DNA of 21,285 nucleotides from Firmicutes bacterium UBA3941 (GTDB lineage: Bacteria; Bacillota; Clostridia; Caldicoprobacterales; UBA3941). The DNA lies in NCBI GenBank assembly GCA_002385665.1, contig DGDX01000038.1, forward strand, positions 1 to 21,285. Direction: 5' to 3'. The notes beneath the pieces were generated by a model that made no database searches, was not told the origin of the DNA, and worked only from the letters and a program-made list of their open reading frames with translations. Made by a program: the position numbers and the translations under genes. Of this stretch, positions 7,715-14,467 are shown piece by piece. The stretch's first letter is position 1; each line of letters starts with the position of its first letter.

Positions 7715-8059
7715 CTAAAAGTTCTGTGGGTTCCTCCTGGATTCCCTAAGATGTCGTTGAAGCTCTGACAGATCTCCATAGCTTTTTTCTATGTCGTTTC
7801 CCTCTATTATCCCAAGCCGGATCTGATCTTCTATGGTCTGGTCCAGCAGTGCATAGTGAATTCCCAATCTCTTGCCCAATAGATAGCAGGCAACGATGAT
7901 ATCACCCAGGTACCCGATCAGGGCTTCTTGGGAAGACTTTGTACTGCCTGCCAACAGACTAAATACCTTTGCTACTGAATTTAGCATTTCACTTTTCAGC
8001 CACTCAATTAACCTGATATTCCTCGTAATATCAAAGTCTCCAGCCCTTCCCCGCGCCAC
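7715..8059 (-). CDS. MazG-like family protein
   Basis: This 114-residue all-helical protein resembles the short MazG-like family found next to yybS in Clostridia. It contains the helix LIGYLGDIIVACYLLGKRLGI (about 47–67), which matches the second metal-site helix of MazG, but no clear EExxE motif precedes it (only isolated E24 and E45 are seen). Pyrophosphohydrolase activity is therefore doubtful. The start is GTG, with GGGG about 8 nt upstream. It is the first gene of the run leading to yybS, gdpP, rplI and dnaB. A −10-like TATAAT lies at 8108–8113 without a good −35. The role is unknown. Confidence 0.75.
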   Translation of the reverse strand: MARGRAGDFDITRNIRLIEWLKSEMLNSVAKVFSLLAGSTKSSQEALIGYLGDIIVACYLLGKRLGIHYALLDQTIEDQIRLGIIEGNDIEKSYGDLSELQRHLRESRRNPQNF

Positions 8060-8145
8060 TCTATCAACCCCATTTCCAGGCTTTATAGCGTAAATTCAAT
8101 CTTTCTTATTATACTATTCGCTATTTTCTTAATTTTTCCTACCTG

Positions 8146-8973
8146 TTAGGGGTAAATCTTTGGATAGGATCCCAGTATCTTAAAAAAACTACTCTGTCTG
8201 CGCAATTGTTCAAGGGCTAACCCAATTCCAGCCTCATCCTCATGCCCCTCCAGGTCCACCAGGAAAAGATACTCTCCCAGAAGGGTACGCATGGGACGGG
8301 ATTCAATCTTGGTCAGGTTTATATCCATATCTGCAAATATCTTTAGGGCTTGATACAATCCCCCAGGCTTATGGTTTACAGTAAAGACGAGGGTCGTCTT
8401 ATCGTCGCCGGTCATTTCCGCCTTCTTGGATGAAAGGACTACGAATCGGGTACTGTTATCGTTATTATCCTGAATTCCCTCTTTGAGAATGTTGAGACCA
8501 TAAATTTCGCCGGCCCGATGATTTGCAATAGCTGCCCATGGTTCCTGGCTTTCCATAACCAACATGGCTGCTGCTGCAGTGCTCTCCGTGACCTGTCGCT
8601 TGTCCCCGCCCAGGAAATTATCTAAAAACTTCCTACACTGGGCCAGGGCCTGAGGATGGGACAGGACCTTGGTTATATCCTCAATTTTGGTACCGGCCTT
8701 GGCCATGAGACAATGATGGATAGGAATAATCAATTCCCCTACTACATTCAATTCCACCTCGTGAATCAACATATCTACCGTCAGATTAACGGTACCTTCC
8801 ATGGAATTCTCCATAGGGACAACGGCCTCATCCACTTCTCCCCTTGCAGCAGCCAGGATCAACTCCTGTATACTGAAAAACTCCACCAGATTATACTTGC
8901 TATCCTTAACAAAGATAAGGGCTGCGTCATGGGTAAAAGTACCGGCAGGTCCCAAATATCCTACTTTTGTCAT
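8146..8973 (-). CDS. pheA: Prephenate dehydratase
   Basis: This enzyme converts prephenate to phenylpyruvate in phenylalanine synthesis. The catalytic PDT domain (about 1–180) starts GYLGPAGTFTHDAA and contains NHRAGEIYGL and the TRF catalytic motif in NDNSTRFVVL. A C-terminal ACT domain (about 195–270) carries ESRPMRTLLGEYLFLVD, the phenylalanine-binding ESRP motif, so feedback inhibition by phenylalanine is expected. The 275-residue length is typical of monofunctional Firmicutes enzymes with no chorismate mutase. It has a strong sigma-A promoter (9009–9037) and no T-box. No clear terminator separates it from the MazG-like gene 86 bp downstream, so read-through is possible. Confidence 0.95.
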   Translation of the reverse strand: MTKVGYLGPAGTFTHDAALIFVKDSKYNLVEFFSIQELILAAARGEVDEAVVPMENSMEGTVNLTVDMLIHEVELNVVGELIIPIHHCLMAKAGTKIEDITKVLSHPQALAQCRKFLDNFLGGDKRQVTESTAAAAMLVMESQEPWAAIANHRAGEIYGLNILKEGIQDNNDNSTRFVVLSSKKAEMTGDDKTTLVFTVNHKPGGLYQALKIFADMDINLTKIESRPMRTLLGEYLFLVDLEGHEDEAGIGLALEQLRRQSSFFKILGSYPKIYP

Positions 8974-9008
8974 ATTTTTTCTCCATCATAGCCTTTAATC
9001 TAAAATTC

Positions 9009-9037
9009 ATTGTATATGGAAGCCCCTGCTTTGTCAA
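9009..9037 (-). promoter_or_regulatory. Sigma-A promoter of pheA
   Basis: On the minus strand: perfect −35 TTGACA (9032–9037), a 17-nt spacer, −10 TACAAT (9009–9014). It overlaps the −35 region of the divergent yunB promoter. Confidence 0.85.
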
Positions 9038-9062
9038 TTTTTTTTGACTTCCCTCATACACT
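9034..9062 (+). promoter_or_regulatory. Probable sigma-E (mother-cell) promoter of yunB
   Basis: CATACACT (9055–9062) is an exact match to the sigma-E −10 consensus CATACAHT. TCAATTT (9034–9040) matches the −35 KMATATT at five of seven positions, with a 14-nt spacer. B. subtilis yunB is a sigma-E gene, which agrees with this reading. Confidence 0.65.
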
Positions 9063-9093
9063 GTACTAACCAGCGAAAAGGGGGTGCGTAGCA

Positions 9094-9765
9094 TTGAGGA
9101 GATTTAAATCCCTCCGGCTAGCCAAGATCAGCGCACTTGGTGTTGTAGCTATAGTAGCGGGTTTGTTCCTTCTGATCTTTTTATTCATTGATCATAATAT
9201 TAACCCCGCCATCATAAGCTTTTCCCAGGCCAAGATACAGGCCATCGCCATCAATTCCCTCTCCGATGCTGTTAAGAAAACCTTGGGTACCAACATAAAA
9301 TATACGGATTTTGTTAATGTGCTGACTGACAAGAATGGTAACGTAGCCATGCTCCAAGCCAATACCATGAAGATGAACGATCTCGCCGCCCAGGTTTCGG
9401 ATATGGCCCAGGAAACCATACGTTCAAAAGGAGATGAAGGCATTGATATTCCCCTGGGGACTATCACCGGCAGCAAGCTCCTGGCAGGAATGGGGCCAAA
9501 GATACGCATAAGAATCATATCATTTCCCGCAGTATCCACAGATTTCGATTCTGAATTGGTAAGCTCCGGAATAAATCAGACCAGACATAAGATATATTTA
9601 ACCCTACGTGCCCGTATTCGCATAGCCATACCTTTAAATACCGCCGACATAGATGTAGAGTCCCGTGTACCGGTCACTGAAACCATCATAGTGGGGGATG
9701 TACCCCAAACTTACGTAAATGTGGATGATACCGATAAGATGCTGAACCTGGTCCCATTGGATTAA
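9094..9765 (+). CDS. yunB: Sporulation protein YunB
   Basis: This 223-residue protein begins with a short basic segment and one membrane anchor (about residues 14–33), followed by an extracytoplasmic α/β domain. The family pattern is visible: an INPAI segment after the membrane helix, the NxKYTDFVNV strand, IDIPLGTITGSKLLAGMGP, and a C-terminal RVPVTETIIVGDVPQTYVN. YunB is made in the mother cell during engulfment and is needed for normal spore formation; its biochemical activity is unknown. The start is TTG, supported by AAAGGGGGTG 8 nt upstream. It is transcribed alone from a sigma-E-like promoter and ends at a bidirectional terminator. It is the best evidence that the host forms endospores. 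Confidence 0.92.
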   Translation: MRRFKSLRLAKISALGVVAIVAGLFLLIFLFIDHNINPAIISFSQAKIQAIAINSLSDAVKKTLGTNIKYTDFVNVLTDKNGNVAMLQANTMKMNDLAAQVSDMAQETIRSKGDEGIDIPLGTITGSKLLAGMGPKIRIRIISFPAVSTDFDSELVSSGINQTRHKIYLTLRARIRIAIPLNTADIDVESRVPVTETIIVGDVPQTYVNVDDTDKMLNLVPLD

Positions 9766-9803
9766 ATATTATCAGTGAAGTAATCGCCGATTAATAGGAA
9801 AAT

Positions 9804-9840
9804 AAAAAAGCGAAGTGCCTGCCTTGGCAATTTCGCTTTT
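9804..9840. terminator. Bidirectional terminator between yunB and rpsR
   Basis: AGCGAA (9809–9814) pairs with TTCGCT (9832–9837), with inner TGCC/GGCA. The flanks AAAAAA and TTTT give U-runs on both strands, so it can end yunB (+) and rpsF–ssb–rpsR (−). Confidence 0.85.
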
Positions 9841-9852
9841 ATTATCCTTATT

Positions 9853-10104
9853 TTATTCGGATGTGTAGGGCAACAGTGCTATAGCTCTGGCCCTTTTTAT
9901 GGCTACTGTCAACTTGCGTTGATGTTTTGCACAGTTTCCAGAAATCCTTCTGGGTAAGATCTTACCACGATCTGTTATATATTTACGAAGCTTGTATGCA
10001 TCTTTATAATCAATATGATCTACTTTATCAATACAGAAACTGCAGGCTTTTCTTCTGGATCTTCTTTGCCCGCCGCCTCTGGGTCTTCGTCTTTCTTCAG
10101 CCAT
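9853..10104 (-). CDS. rpsR: 30S ribosomal protein S18, zinc-binding (C+) form
   Basis: This 83-residue protein has the S18 core ([24 protein letters not shown], then [20 protein letters not shown]). It binds S6 and the 16S rRNA central domain. It keeps a C21-x2-C24 pair and C58-x2-H61, the C+ pattern expected to bind zinc; B. subtilis S18 lacks these residues. The start is supported by GGAGGAGG about 8–10 nt upstream. It is the last gene of the rpsF–ssb–rpsR operon, 20 bp after ssb. Confidence 0.96.
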   Translation of the reverse strand: MAEERRRPRGGGQRRSRRKACSFCIDKVDHIDYKDAYKLRKYITDRGKILPRRISGNCAKHQRKLTVAIKRARAIALLPYTSE

Positions 10105-10124
10105 GCCTTTCTACCTCCTCCTTA

Positions 10125-10556
10125 TCAAAATGGAAGCTCATCATCCCCGTCGGTATCTAAGGGTGTAAACCCGGGGATACCACCAAAGCTATCGTCAGGG
10201 GCTCTATCGACTTCGGGATCCCTACCCGTTCTTGCCTCTCCCCAATCCAGGAATCGAACCTCGTCTGCTACCACATCAGTTGTATATCGGCGTTGACCCT
10301 CGGGTGTTTCGTAGCTGCCAGTTTGAATTCTACCGGAGACTGCCACCAATCTGCCCTTGCTCAAATACTTAGCACTGGTTTCAGCCTGACCCCTCCACAC
10401 TACAATGGGAATAAAGTCAGCCTGTCTCTCCCCCTGCTGATTGGTGTAGTTTCGATCTACTGCCAATGTAAACCTGGTCACTGCAATTCCACTAGAAGTA
10501 TAGCGAAGCTCCGGGTCCCTTGTTAAACGCCCTATCAATACAACCTTATTTAACAT
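10125..10556 (-). CDS. ssb: Single-stranded DNA-binding protein
   Basis: This 143-residue protein has an OB-fold domain (about 1–106) starting MLNKVVLIGRLTRDPELRYT, with the WRGQAE and SGRIQTGSYE segments typical of bacterial SSB. A short disordered linker leads to the acidic tip DDELPF, which recruits replication and repair partners. I chose ATG 10556 because AAGGATGG lies 7 nt upstream and the family starts at MLNKV. The open frame reaches 10586 but that start would lie inside rpsF. The rpsF stop is 17 bp upstream, in the usual rpsF–ssb–rpsR order. Confidence 0.96.
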   Translation of the reverse strand: MLNKVVLIGRLTRDPELRYTSSGIAVTRFTLAVDRNYTNQQGERQADFIPIVVWRGQAETSAKYLSKGRLVAVSGRIQTGSYETPEGQRRYTTDVVADEVRFLDWGEARTGRDPEVDRAPDDSFGGIPGFTPLDTDGDDELPF

Positions 10557-10572
10557 TTCGACACCATCCTTA

Positions 10573-10860
10573 TTATTCATCGTCACGTATAATAATATAA
10601 CGAATCACTTCATCGGTGATTTTATAATTACGTTCCAATTCACTAGGGAGTTGGGGATCCGCTTTGAAGTTCATCAATACGTAGTATCCTTCGCGAAAAT
10701 CCTGTATTGGATATGCCAACCTTCTCTTGCCCCACTCATCAATATTCTCGATTTCCCCACCTTCTGAAACGATCAGGTTGGAAAAGCGTTCAACCATAGC
10801 CTTGATGGCCTCTTCTTCCATTGTGGGACGTAGGACGTAAATTGACTCATATTTATTCAT
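10573..10860 (-). CDS. rpsF: 30S ribosomal protein S6
   Basis: This 95-residue protein has the full S6 pattern ([12 protein letters not shown], then [19 protein letters not shown] and [11 protein letters not shown]). It pairs with S18 on the 16S rRNA platform, matching the operon partner two genes downstream. A strong AAAGGAGGTGA ribosome binding site lies 7 nt before ATG. The promoter at 10928–10956 leaves a leader of about 60 nt containing a small hairpin (10890–10905). I could not match that hairpin to the known S6:S18 autoregulatory motif. Confidence 0.97.
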   Translation of the reverse strand: MNKYESIYVLRPTMEEEAIKAMVERFSNLIVSEGGEIENIDEWGKRRLAYPIQDFREGYYVLMNFKADPQLPSELERNYKITDEVIRYIIIRDDE

Positions 10861-10927
10861 GCTAGTTCACCTCCTTTTGGACTTTGGCCCTATACAGGTG
10901 TATAGAGCAAGGATGTTACATCAGCAA

Positions 10928-10956
10928 ATTATATCATAACCATCATGGTTGTACAA
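10928..10956 (-). promoter_or_regulatory. Sigma-A promoter of rpsF–ssb–rpsR
   Basis: On the minus strand: −35 TTGTAC (10951–10956), a 17-nt spacer, −10 TATAAT (10928–10933) preceded by an extended −10 TGA. Confidence 0.82.
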
Positions 10957-10973
10957 GAAAATTTTTAGCCATT

Positions 10974-11954
10974 TCACAGGATCTTTATCAACATGGTCTT
11001 GGCCTCGTTAAATTCAATACTAATCTTATTGTCCTTTTCCAATCTCTTCATTATATCGCTAAACTTTTTAAATCCTATCTGTCTTTCATCAAAATCAGGG
11101 TAATCATTTTGGATTTCGGCCTTAATTATACTGGGGTTAACTCTTCTAAACCCGTTTTGCTTAAATTCATCCAATTTCTCCTGGAAAATAGCAGCCCAAT
11201 TAACCCGGTTTATCTCCCCTGTTTTAGTGGGATTTTCCGCATTTAACTTGACTTTTAAGGAATTGTATTCACCAAAAAGTCGAATAACTCCATATTTATT
11301 CTCAAGATTGGTTAATAGCCTGCCGAAGGAATTATATCCATAGTTCTTTTCATTAAAGTCCGGCTTTAATCGAAGCAAGGTCTTTTTTAGCTCACTTACG
11401 AACATTGTCCCGTCTGCATCTGCCTGGTCTTCGATGATCTTCTTTACTACCTCCACCAGTTCCTTTTGGCTACTGATAGAATCATCTTCTTTTTGTTGGT
11501 TATCTCTCTTGCCAGTTGTTACCGTTTCCAGAAATATAAACTCGTTGCAGGCCTTGATAAAAATATTGGAAGCCACCTCAGATCTTGAGATGCCAAGTAC
11601 GAATTTGCCCATGGATTTTAGCTTACCTACCAATGGGGTATAGTCGCTGTCTCCCGATACTATGCAGAAACAGTCAATTAGGGGATTTGTATAGGCGACC
11701 TCCAAGGCATCTATGACCAATTGAATGTCCAAATTATTCTTTTGATTTACCCCATACCTTATGGAGGGTAATACATTAAAAGTATTTGACAACAAGGTTT
11801 CCTTAAGGCCCGAAAAGCATTCCTGATATCCGTATACCTTGCCTATTAGAATGTCCCCGCGGATCTTCACCTTCTCAATCACTTTTTTTAGGGTATTGAC
11901 ATTCCCTCCCGTATTCTCCAAATCAATGAATACGGCATAATTTCTTTTCTCCAT
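10974..11954 (-). CDS. NYN-domain (LabA/DUF88-like) protein with two C-terminal LOTUS/OST-HTH-like modules
   Basis: The N-terminal NYN domain (about 1–145), a PIN-like RNase fold, keeps the acidic metal site: D11 and N14 in FIDLENTG, D76 and D82 in LDIQLVIDAL, and D102/D104 in SGDSDYTPL. After a polar linker (about 146–162) come two winged-helix modules of LOTUS/OST-HTH type. The first (about 164–238) contains KPDFNEKNYGYNSFGRLL. The second (about 252–326) contains YPDFDERQIGFKKFSDIM. Related proteins are inferred to bind and cleave or process RNA; no substrate is known here. The gene has its own promoter (11999–12027). No terminator is seen before the rpsF promoter 18 bp beyond its stop, so some transcripts may run into the ribosomal operon. 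Confidence 0.85.
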   Translation of the reverse strand: MEKRNYAVFIDLENTGGNVNTLKKVIEKVKIRGDILIGKVYGYQECFSGLKETLLSNTFNVLPSIRYGVNQKNNLDIQLVIDALEVAYTNPLIDCFCIVSGDSDYTPLVGKLKSMGKFVLGISRSEVASNIFIKACNEFIFLETVTTGKRDNQQKEDDSISSQKELVEVVKKIIEDQADADGTMFVSELKKTLLRLKPDFNEKNYGYNSFGRLLTNLENKYGVIRLFGEYNSLKVKLNAENPTKTGEINRVNWAAIFQEKLDEFKQNGFRRVNPSIIKAEIQNDYPDFDERQIGFKKFSDIMKRLEKDNKISIEFNEAKTMLIKIL

Positions 11955-11998
11955 TATAACTCCGCCTTATCTAATATCTTTAGTTTAGAATTACCTCA

Positions 11999-12027
11999 AT
12001 CTTACTATCTTTCTGACGAATTTGCAA
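11999..12027 (-). promoter_or_regulatory. Sigma-A promoter of the NYN–LOTUS gene
   Basis: On the minus strand: −35 TTGCAA (12022–12027), a 17-nt spacer, −10 TAAGAT (11999–12004), about 45 bp upstream of the start codon. Confidence 0.6.
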
Positions 12028-12237
12028 TCGGGATTTTTCAAACTGCATTGATACTTCAATTATATATGATTTCATATTTAGGACCAAGTGTTCTTTTTTG
12101 GCAATAAAGCCCAACACTTTTTTTCATGAATGGATTAAAGTGTTTTACCGATAAATACAGAATATCAGTAAGCCGTCATTTTACTACCAACTGGAAAGAC
12201 GATAAATGACAATATACCTCTAAAGTCAACAGCACGA

Positions 12238-12286
12238 AATAATAAGAAGAGCTGTTGTTAACTAGGTTATCTAGTTATTCAACAGC
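12238..12286 (-). terminator. Terminator of ilvB
   Basis: On the minus strand GCTGTTG pairs with CAACAGC (12280–12286 / 12251–12257), with inner AACTAG/CTAGTT. A T-rich but interrupted tail (TCTTCTTATTATTT) follows. It is 16 bp after the ilvB stop and marks ilvB as a single-gene transcript. Confidence 0.75.
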
Positions 12287-12302
12287 CCCTTCCCTTCCTC
12301 AA

Positions 12303-13976
12303 TTAACTGTTCAAATCAATTAAGCTGTCGATACCAGCCCCCGGTGGTACTATGGGATATACCTTATCATCGGGATGAATATCGCACTCTATCAATACCG
12401 GCTCATTTAGTTCCAAGGCGCTACGGAGTACTTCCTCTACCTGCTGGTTATTGTCTATCCTAAAGGCCTTGATATTATAAGCCTCTGCCAATTTCACAAA
12501 ATCCACATCCTGGCCCAGGCTGCTGTGGGAGTATCTCCTGTTAAAGAAAAGATCCTGCCATTGCCTCACCATTCCCAGGGAGTGATTGTTCAGCACCAAT
12601 TGTATAATGGGAATCCTATACCTGGAGATTGTTGCCAGTTCTGTAGAGTTCATCTTAAAGCTTCCATCCCCGGCAATATTGACTACCCTCTCCCCCGGCC
12701 TGCCCAGTGCTGCTCCAATGGATGCGCCAAGTCCATATCCCATAGTGCCCAATCCACCTGAAGATATAAAGGTACGAGCCTTGGTAAACTTATAGAATTG
12801 GGCGGCCCACATCTGGTTTTGCCCTACCTCTGTGGAAATGATAGCCTGCCCGTCCGTCAGATCATATAGCTTCTCTATTATATATTGAGGACTGAGGGTA
12901 CCATTCATCTTATAGGTCAGGGGATGTTCCTGCTTCCATTTCTCTATCTGAGCATTCCAACGGTTTTCTTCCTTTACCTTTACTTTTTCATTAAAAACAT
13001 CCAGAACCCGGTTCACATCTCCACATATCTGTATATGGGTAGATACGTTTTTGCCCAACTCTGCCGGATCTATATCCACATGAATGATCTTTGCCATGGG
13101 AGCGAATTTTTCCACATCGCTCACCACCCTGTCGCTGAACCTGGCACCAACTGCAATTAGGAGATCGCAGTTGGTAAAGGCATAGTTAGAGTATCTGGTT
13201 CCATGCATGCCCACCATCCCCATATAATAGGGGTGTGTGCCGGGAAAAGCCCCCATTCCCATAAGGGAGCAGCTGACAGGCGCTTTTATCCTCTCAGCGA
13301 ATTCCACCAACTTTTCATTGGCGCCGGCAATATTTATACCTCCCCCAGCATATATGACCGGTCTTTCGCAATTGTCTATGGCTTCTATGGCCCTATATAA
13401 ATTTTCATCAAGCTGAACTTCTCCTGCCCTGTCGGAATTGTCTTGTTCCAATGAAGCCGGCGTATAGTCCACCATAGCTACCTGGATATCCTTGGGTATA
13501 TCTACAAGTACCGGACCCGGTCTACCCGACCTGGCAATGTGAAAAGCCCGTCTGATTATTTGTGGTAGCTGTTGTGGATCCTTGACAATATAGTTATGCT
13601 TGGTTATGGGATGAGTAATTCCAGTGATATCGACCTCCTGGAATGAGTCCCTGCCTATCAATGAGCTGGCAACCTGGCCTGTGAACACCACCATGGGTAC
13701 CGAATCCATATATGCCGTCGCAATACCCGTAACGGTATTGGTTGCACCGGGTCCCGAGGTTACTATCACTACTCCCACCTTACCGGTTGCCCTGGCATAT
13801 CCGTCCGCCGCATGGGTTGCACCCTGTTCATGGGCAGTTAGTATGTGTTTAATATCCTTCACATCGTAAAGTGCATCATATATGGGTAAAACCGCACCTC
13901 CAGGATACCCAAATATTGTATCCACACCCTGCTCCCTCAAACATTCTATTAGCACCTGAGCAACTTGTAATTTCAT
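12303..13976 (-). CDS. ilvB: Acetolactate synthase, large (catalytic) subunit
   Basis: This ThDP- and FAD-dependent enzyme makes acetolactate and acetohydroxybutyrate for valine, leucine and isoleucine synthesis. The N-terminal PYR domain has GYPGGAVLPIYDAL and the catalytic Glu (E50 in AHEQGA). A central FAD/DHS-like domain spans about 190–330. The PP domain carries the ThDP motif GDGSF (436–440) to NN (463–464), then HSLGMVRQWQ, the acetohydroxyacid-synthase form. The C-terminal PIVPPGAGID is typical of IlvB. The 557-residue length is normal. The start follows GGGAGG. It is preceded by a T-box leader and followed directly by a terminator; no ilvN regulatory subunit or other ilv/leu gene is adjacent. 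A fermentative AlsS-type enzyme is less likely given the T-box and the sequence motifs. Confidence 0.95.
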   Translation of the reverse strand: MKLQVAQVLIECLREQGVDTIFGYPGGAVLPIYDALYDVKDIKHILTAHEQGATHAADGYARATGKVGVVIVTSGPGATNTVTGIATAYMDSVPMVVFTGQVASSLIGRDSFQEVDITGITHPITKHNYIVKDPQQLPQIIRRAFHIARSGRPGPVLVDIPKDIQVAMVDYTPASLEQDNSDRAGEVQLDENLYRAIEAIDNCERPVIYAGGGINIAGANEKLVEFAERIKAPVSCSLMGMGAFPGTHPYYMGMVGMHGTRYSNYAFTNCDLLIAVGARFSDRVVSDVEKFAPMAKIIHVDIDPAELGKNVSTHIQICGDVNRVLDVFNEKVKVKEENRWNAQIEKWKQEHPLTYKMNGTLSPQYIIEKLYDLTDGQAIISTEVGQNQMWAAQFYKFTKARTFISSGGLGTMGYGLGASIGAALGRPGERVVNIAGDGSFKMNSTELATISRYRIPIIQLVLNNHSLGMVRQWQDLFFNRRYSHSSLGQDVDFVKLAEAYNIKAFRIDNNQQVEEVLRSALELNEPVLIECDIHPDDKVYPIVPPGAGIDSLIDLNS

Positions 13977-14030
13977 CCTTTTGCCTCCCTTTCTGATTCT
14001 AAATGAGGATCGAGACCGTTCTGTCCTTTG

Positions 14031-14310
14031 AATAAAAATAAAAAACCTTCCATCCCGCTATGGGACGAAAGGTTATATTCGTGGTACCACCCATTTTCAC
14101 TGTTATTTTGCAATAGCAGCCTCAGTAGGATACGGCCATAAGGCTTATATCCCTGGGCTATTACGGGCCCACCCCGGTCAACCCTACTAAAGGTTCAGAT
14201 TGACGGCTCCGGGATGATCTTCAAAATAGCTGCCTGGTATCGGCTTTCACCCTGTACCGACTCTCTGGAACCTAGGCTAACAATTTCTACTATTCCCTTC
14301 ATAGCCTTTT
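14031..14310 (-). promoter_or_regulatory. T-box riboswitch leader of ilvB, probable Ile specifier
   Basis: On the minus strand Stem I contains GGGAATAGTAG, AGAGAGTCGG and the distal loop GGGTGAAAGCCG. The T-box sequence TGGGTGGTACCACG (about 14080–14094) forms the antiterminator that pairs with an uncharged tRNA end. The terminator hairpin (AACCTTTCGTCCC with GGGATGGAAGGTT, 14044–14074) is followed by TTTTTATTTTTATT. In the specifier loop, ATC followed by A (14215–14218) precedes the closing TCCC, suggesting tRNA-Ile as ligand. The fold was made by eye, so the T-box call is firm and the specifier is probable. Low charged tRNA-Ile would allow transcription of ilvB. Confidence 0.93.
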
Positions 14311-14343
14311 CATATCTTGCAGAATTTAAAATAATTAAAATAC

Positions 14344-14372
14344 ATTGTAATATAAACTCAGTAAAAAGGCAA
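14344..14372 (-). promoter_or_regulatory. Sigma-A promoter of the T-box–ilvB unit
   Basis: On the minus strand: −35 TTGCCT (14367–14372), a 17-nt spacer, −10 TACAAT (14344–14349), placing the start about 30 nt before Stem I. Confidence 0.7.
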
Positions 14373-14467
14373 GGAGTATTACAAGGATTTTATAAAAATT
14401 AACTCGTACTGCAAAATTATAAAGGATTTCTAAATAACTCAGGGTGAAATCCCGATCAGTCACATTC

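Larger units (their letters stand above)
11955..12302. other. 348-bp intergenic region, no gene seen
   Basis: It holds the promoter of the NYN gene at its left and the ilvB terminator at its right. The middle (about 12,028–12,237) has no plausible open frame. It contains three copies of AAGTGTT (12086–12092 and 12138–12144 on +, 12113–12119 inverted) and a 7-bp inverted repeat GTCATTT/AAATGAC (12175–12181, 12204–12210). I could not tie it to a known element. Confidence 0.5.

Noticed and set aside
10890..10905. S6:S18 autoregulatory RNA in the rpsF leader
   Set aside because: Only a 6-bp hairpin (CTATAC/GTATAG) is visible, and I could not recognise the conserved features of that motif.
10884..11246. 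120-codon plus-strand frame over the rpsF leader and the NYN gene 3' end
   Set aside because: It crosses a strong opposite-strand promoter, is antisense to a recognised domain, and has no family signal.
12086..12124. Plus-strand Rho-independent terminator (AAGTGTT...AACACTT then T-run)
   Set aside because: The stem is only 7 bp and AT-rich with a 20-nt loop, and there is no plus-strand gene upstream for it to end.
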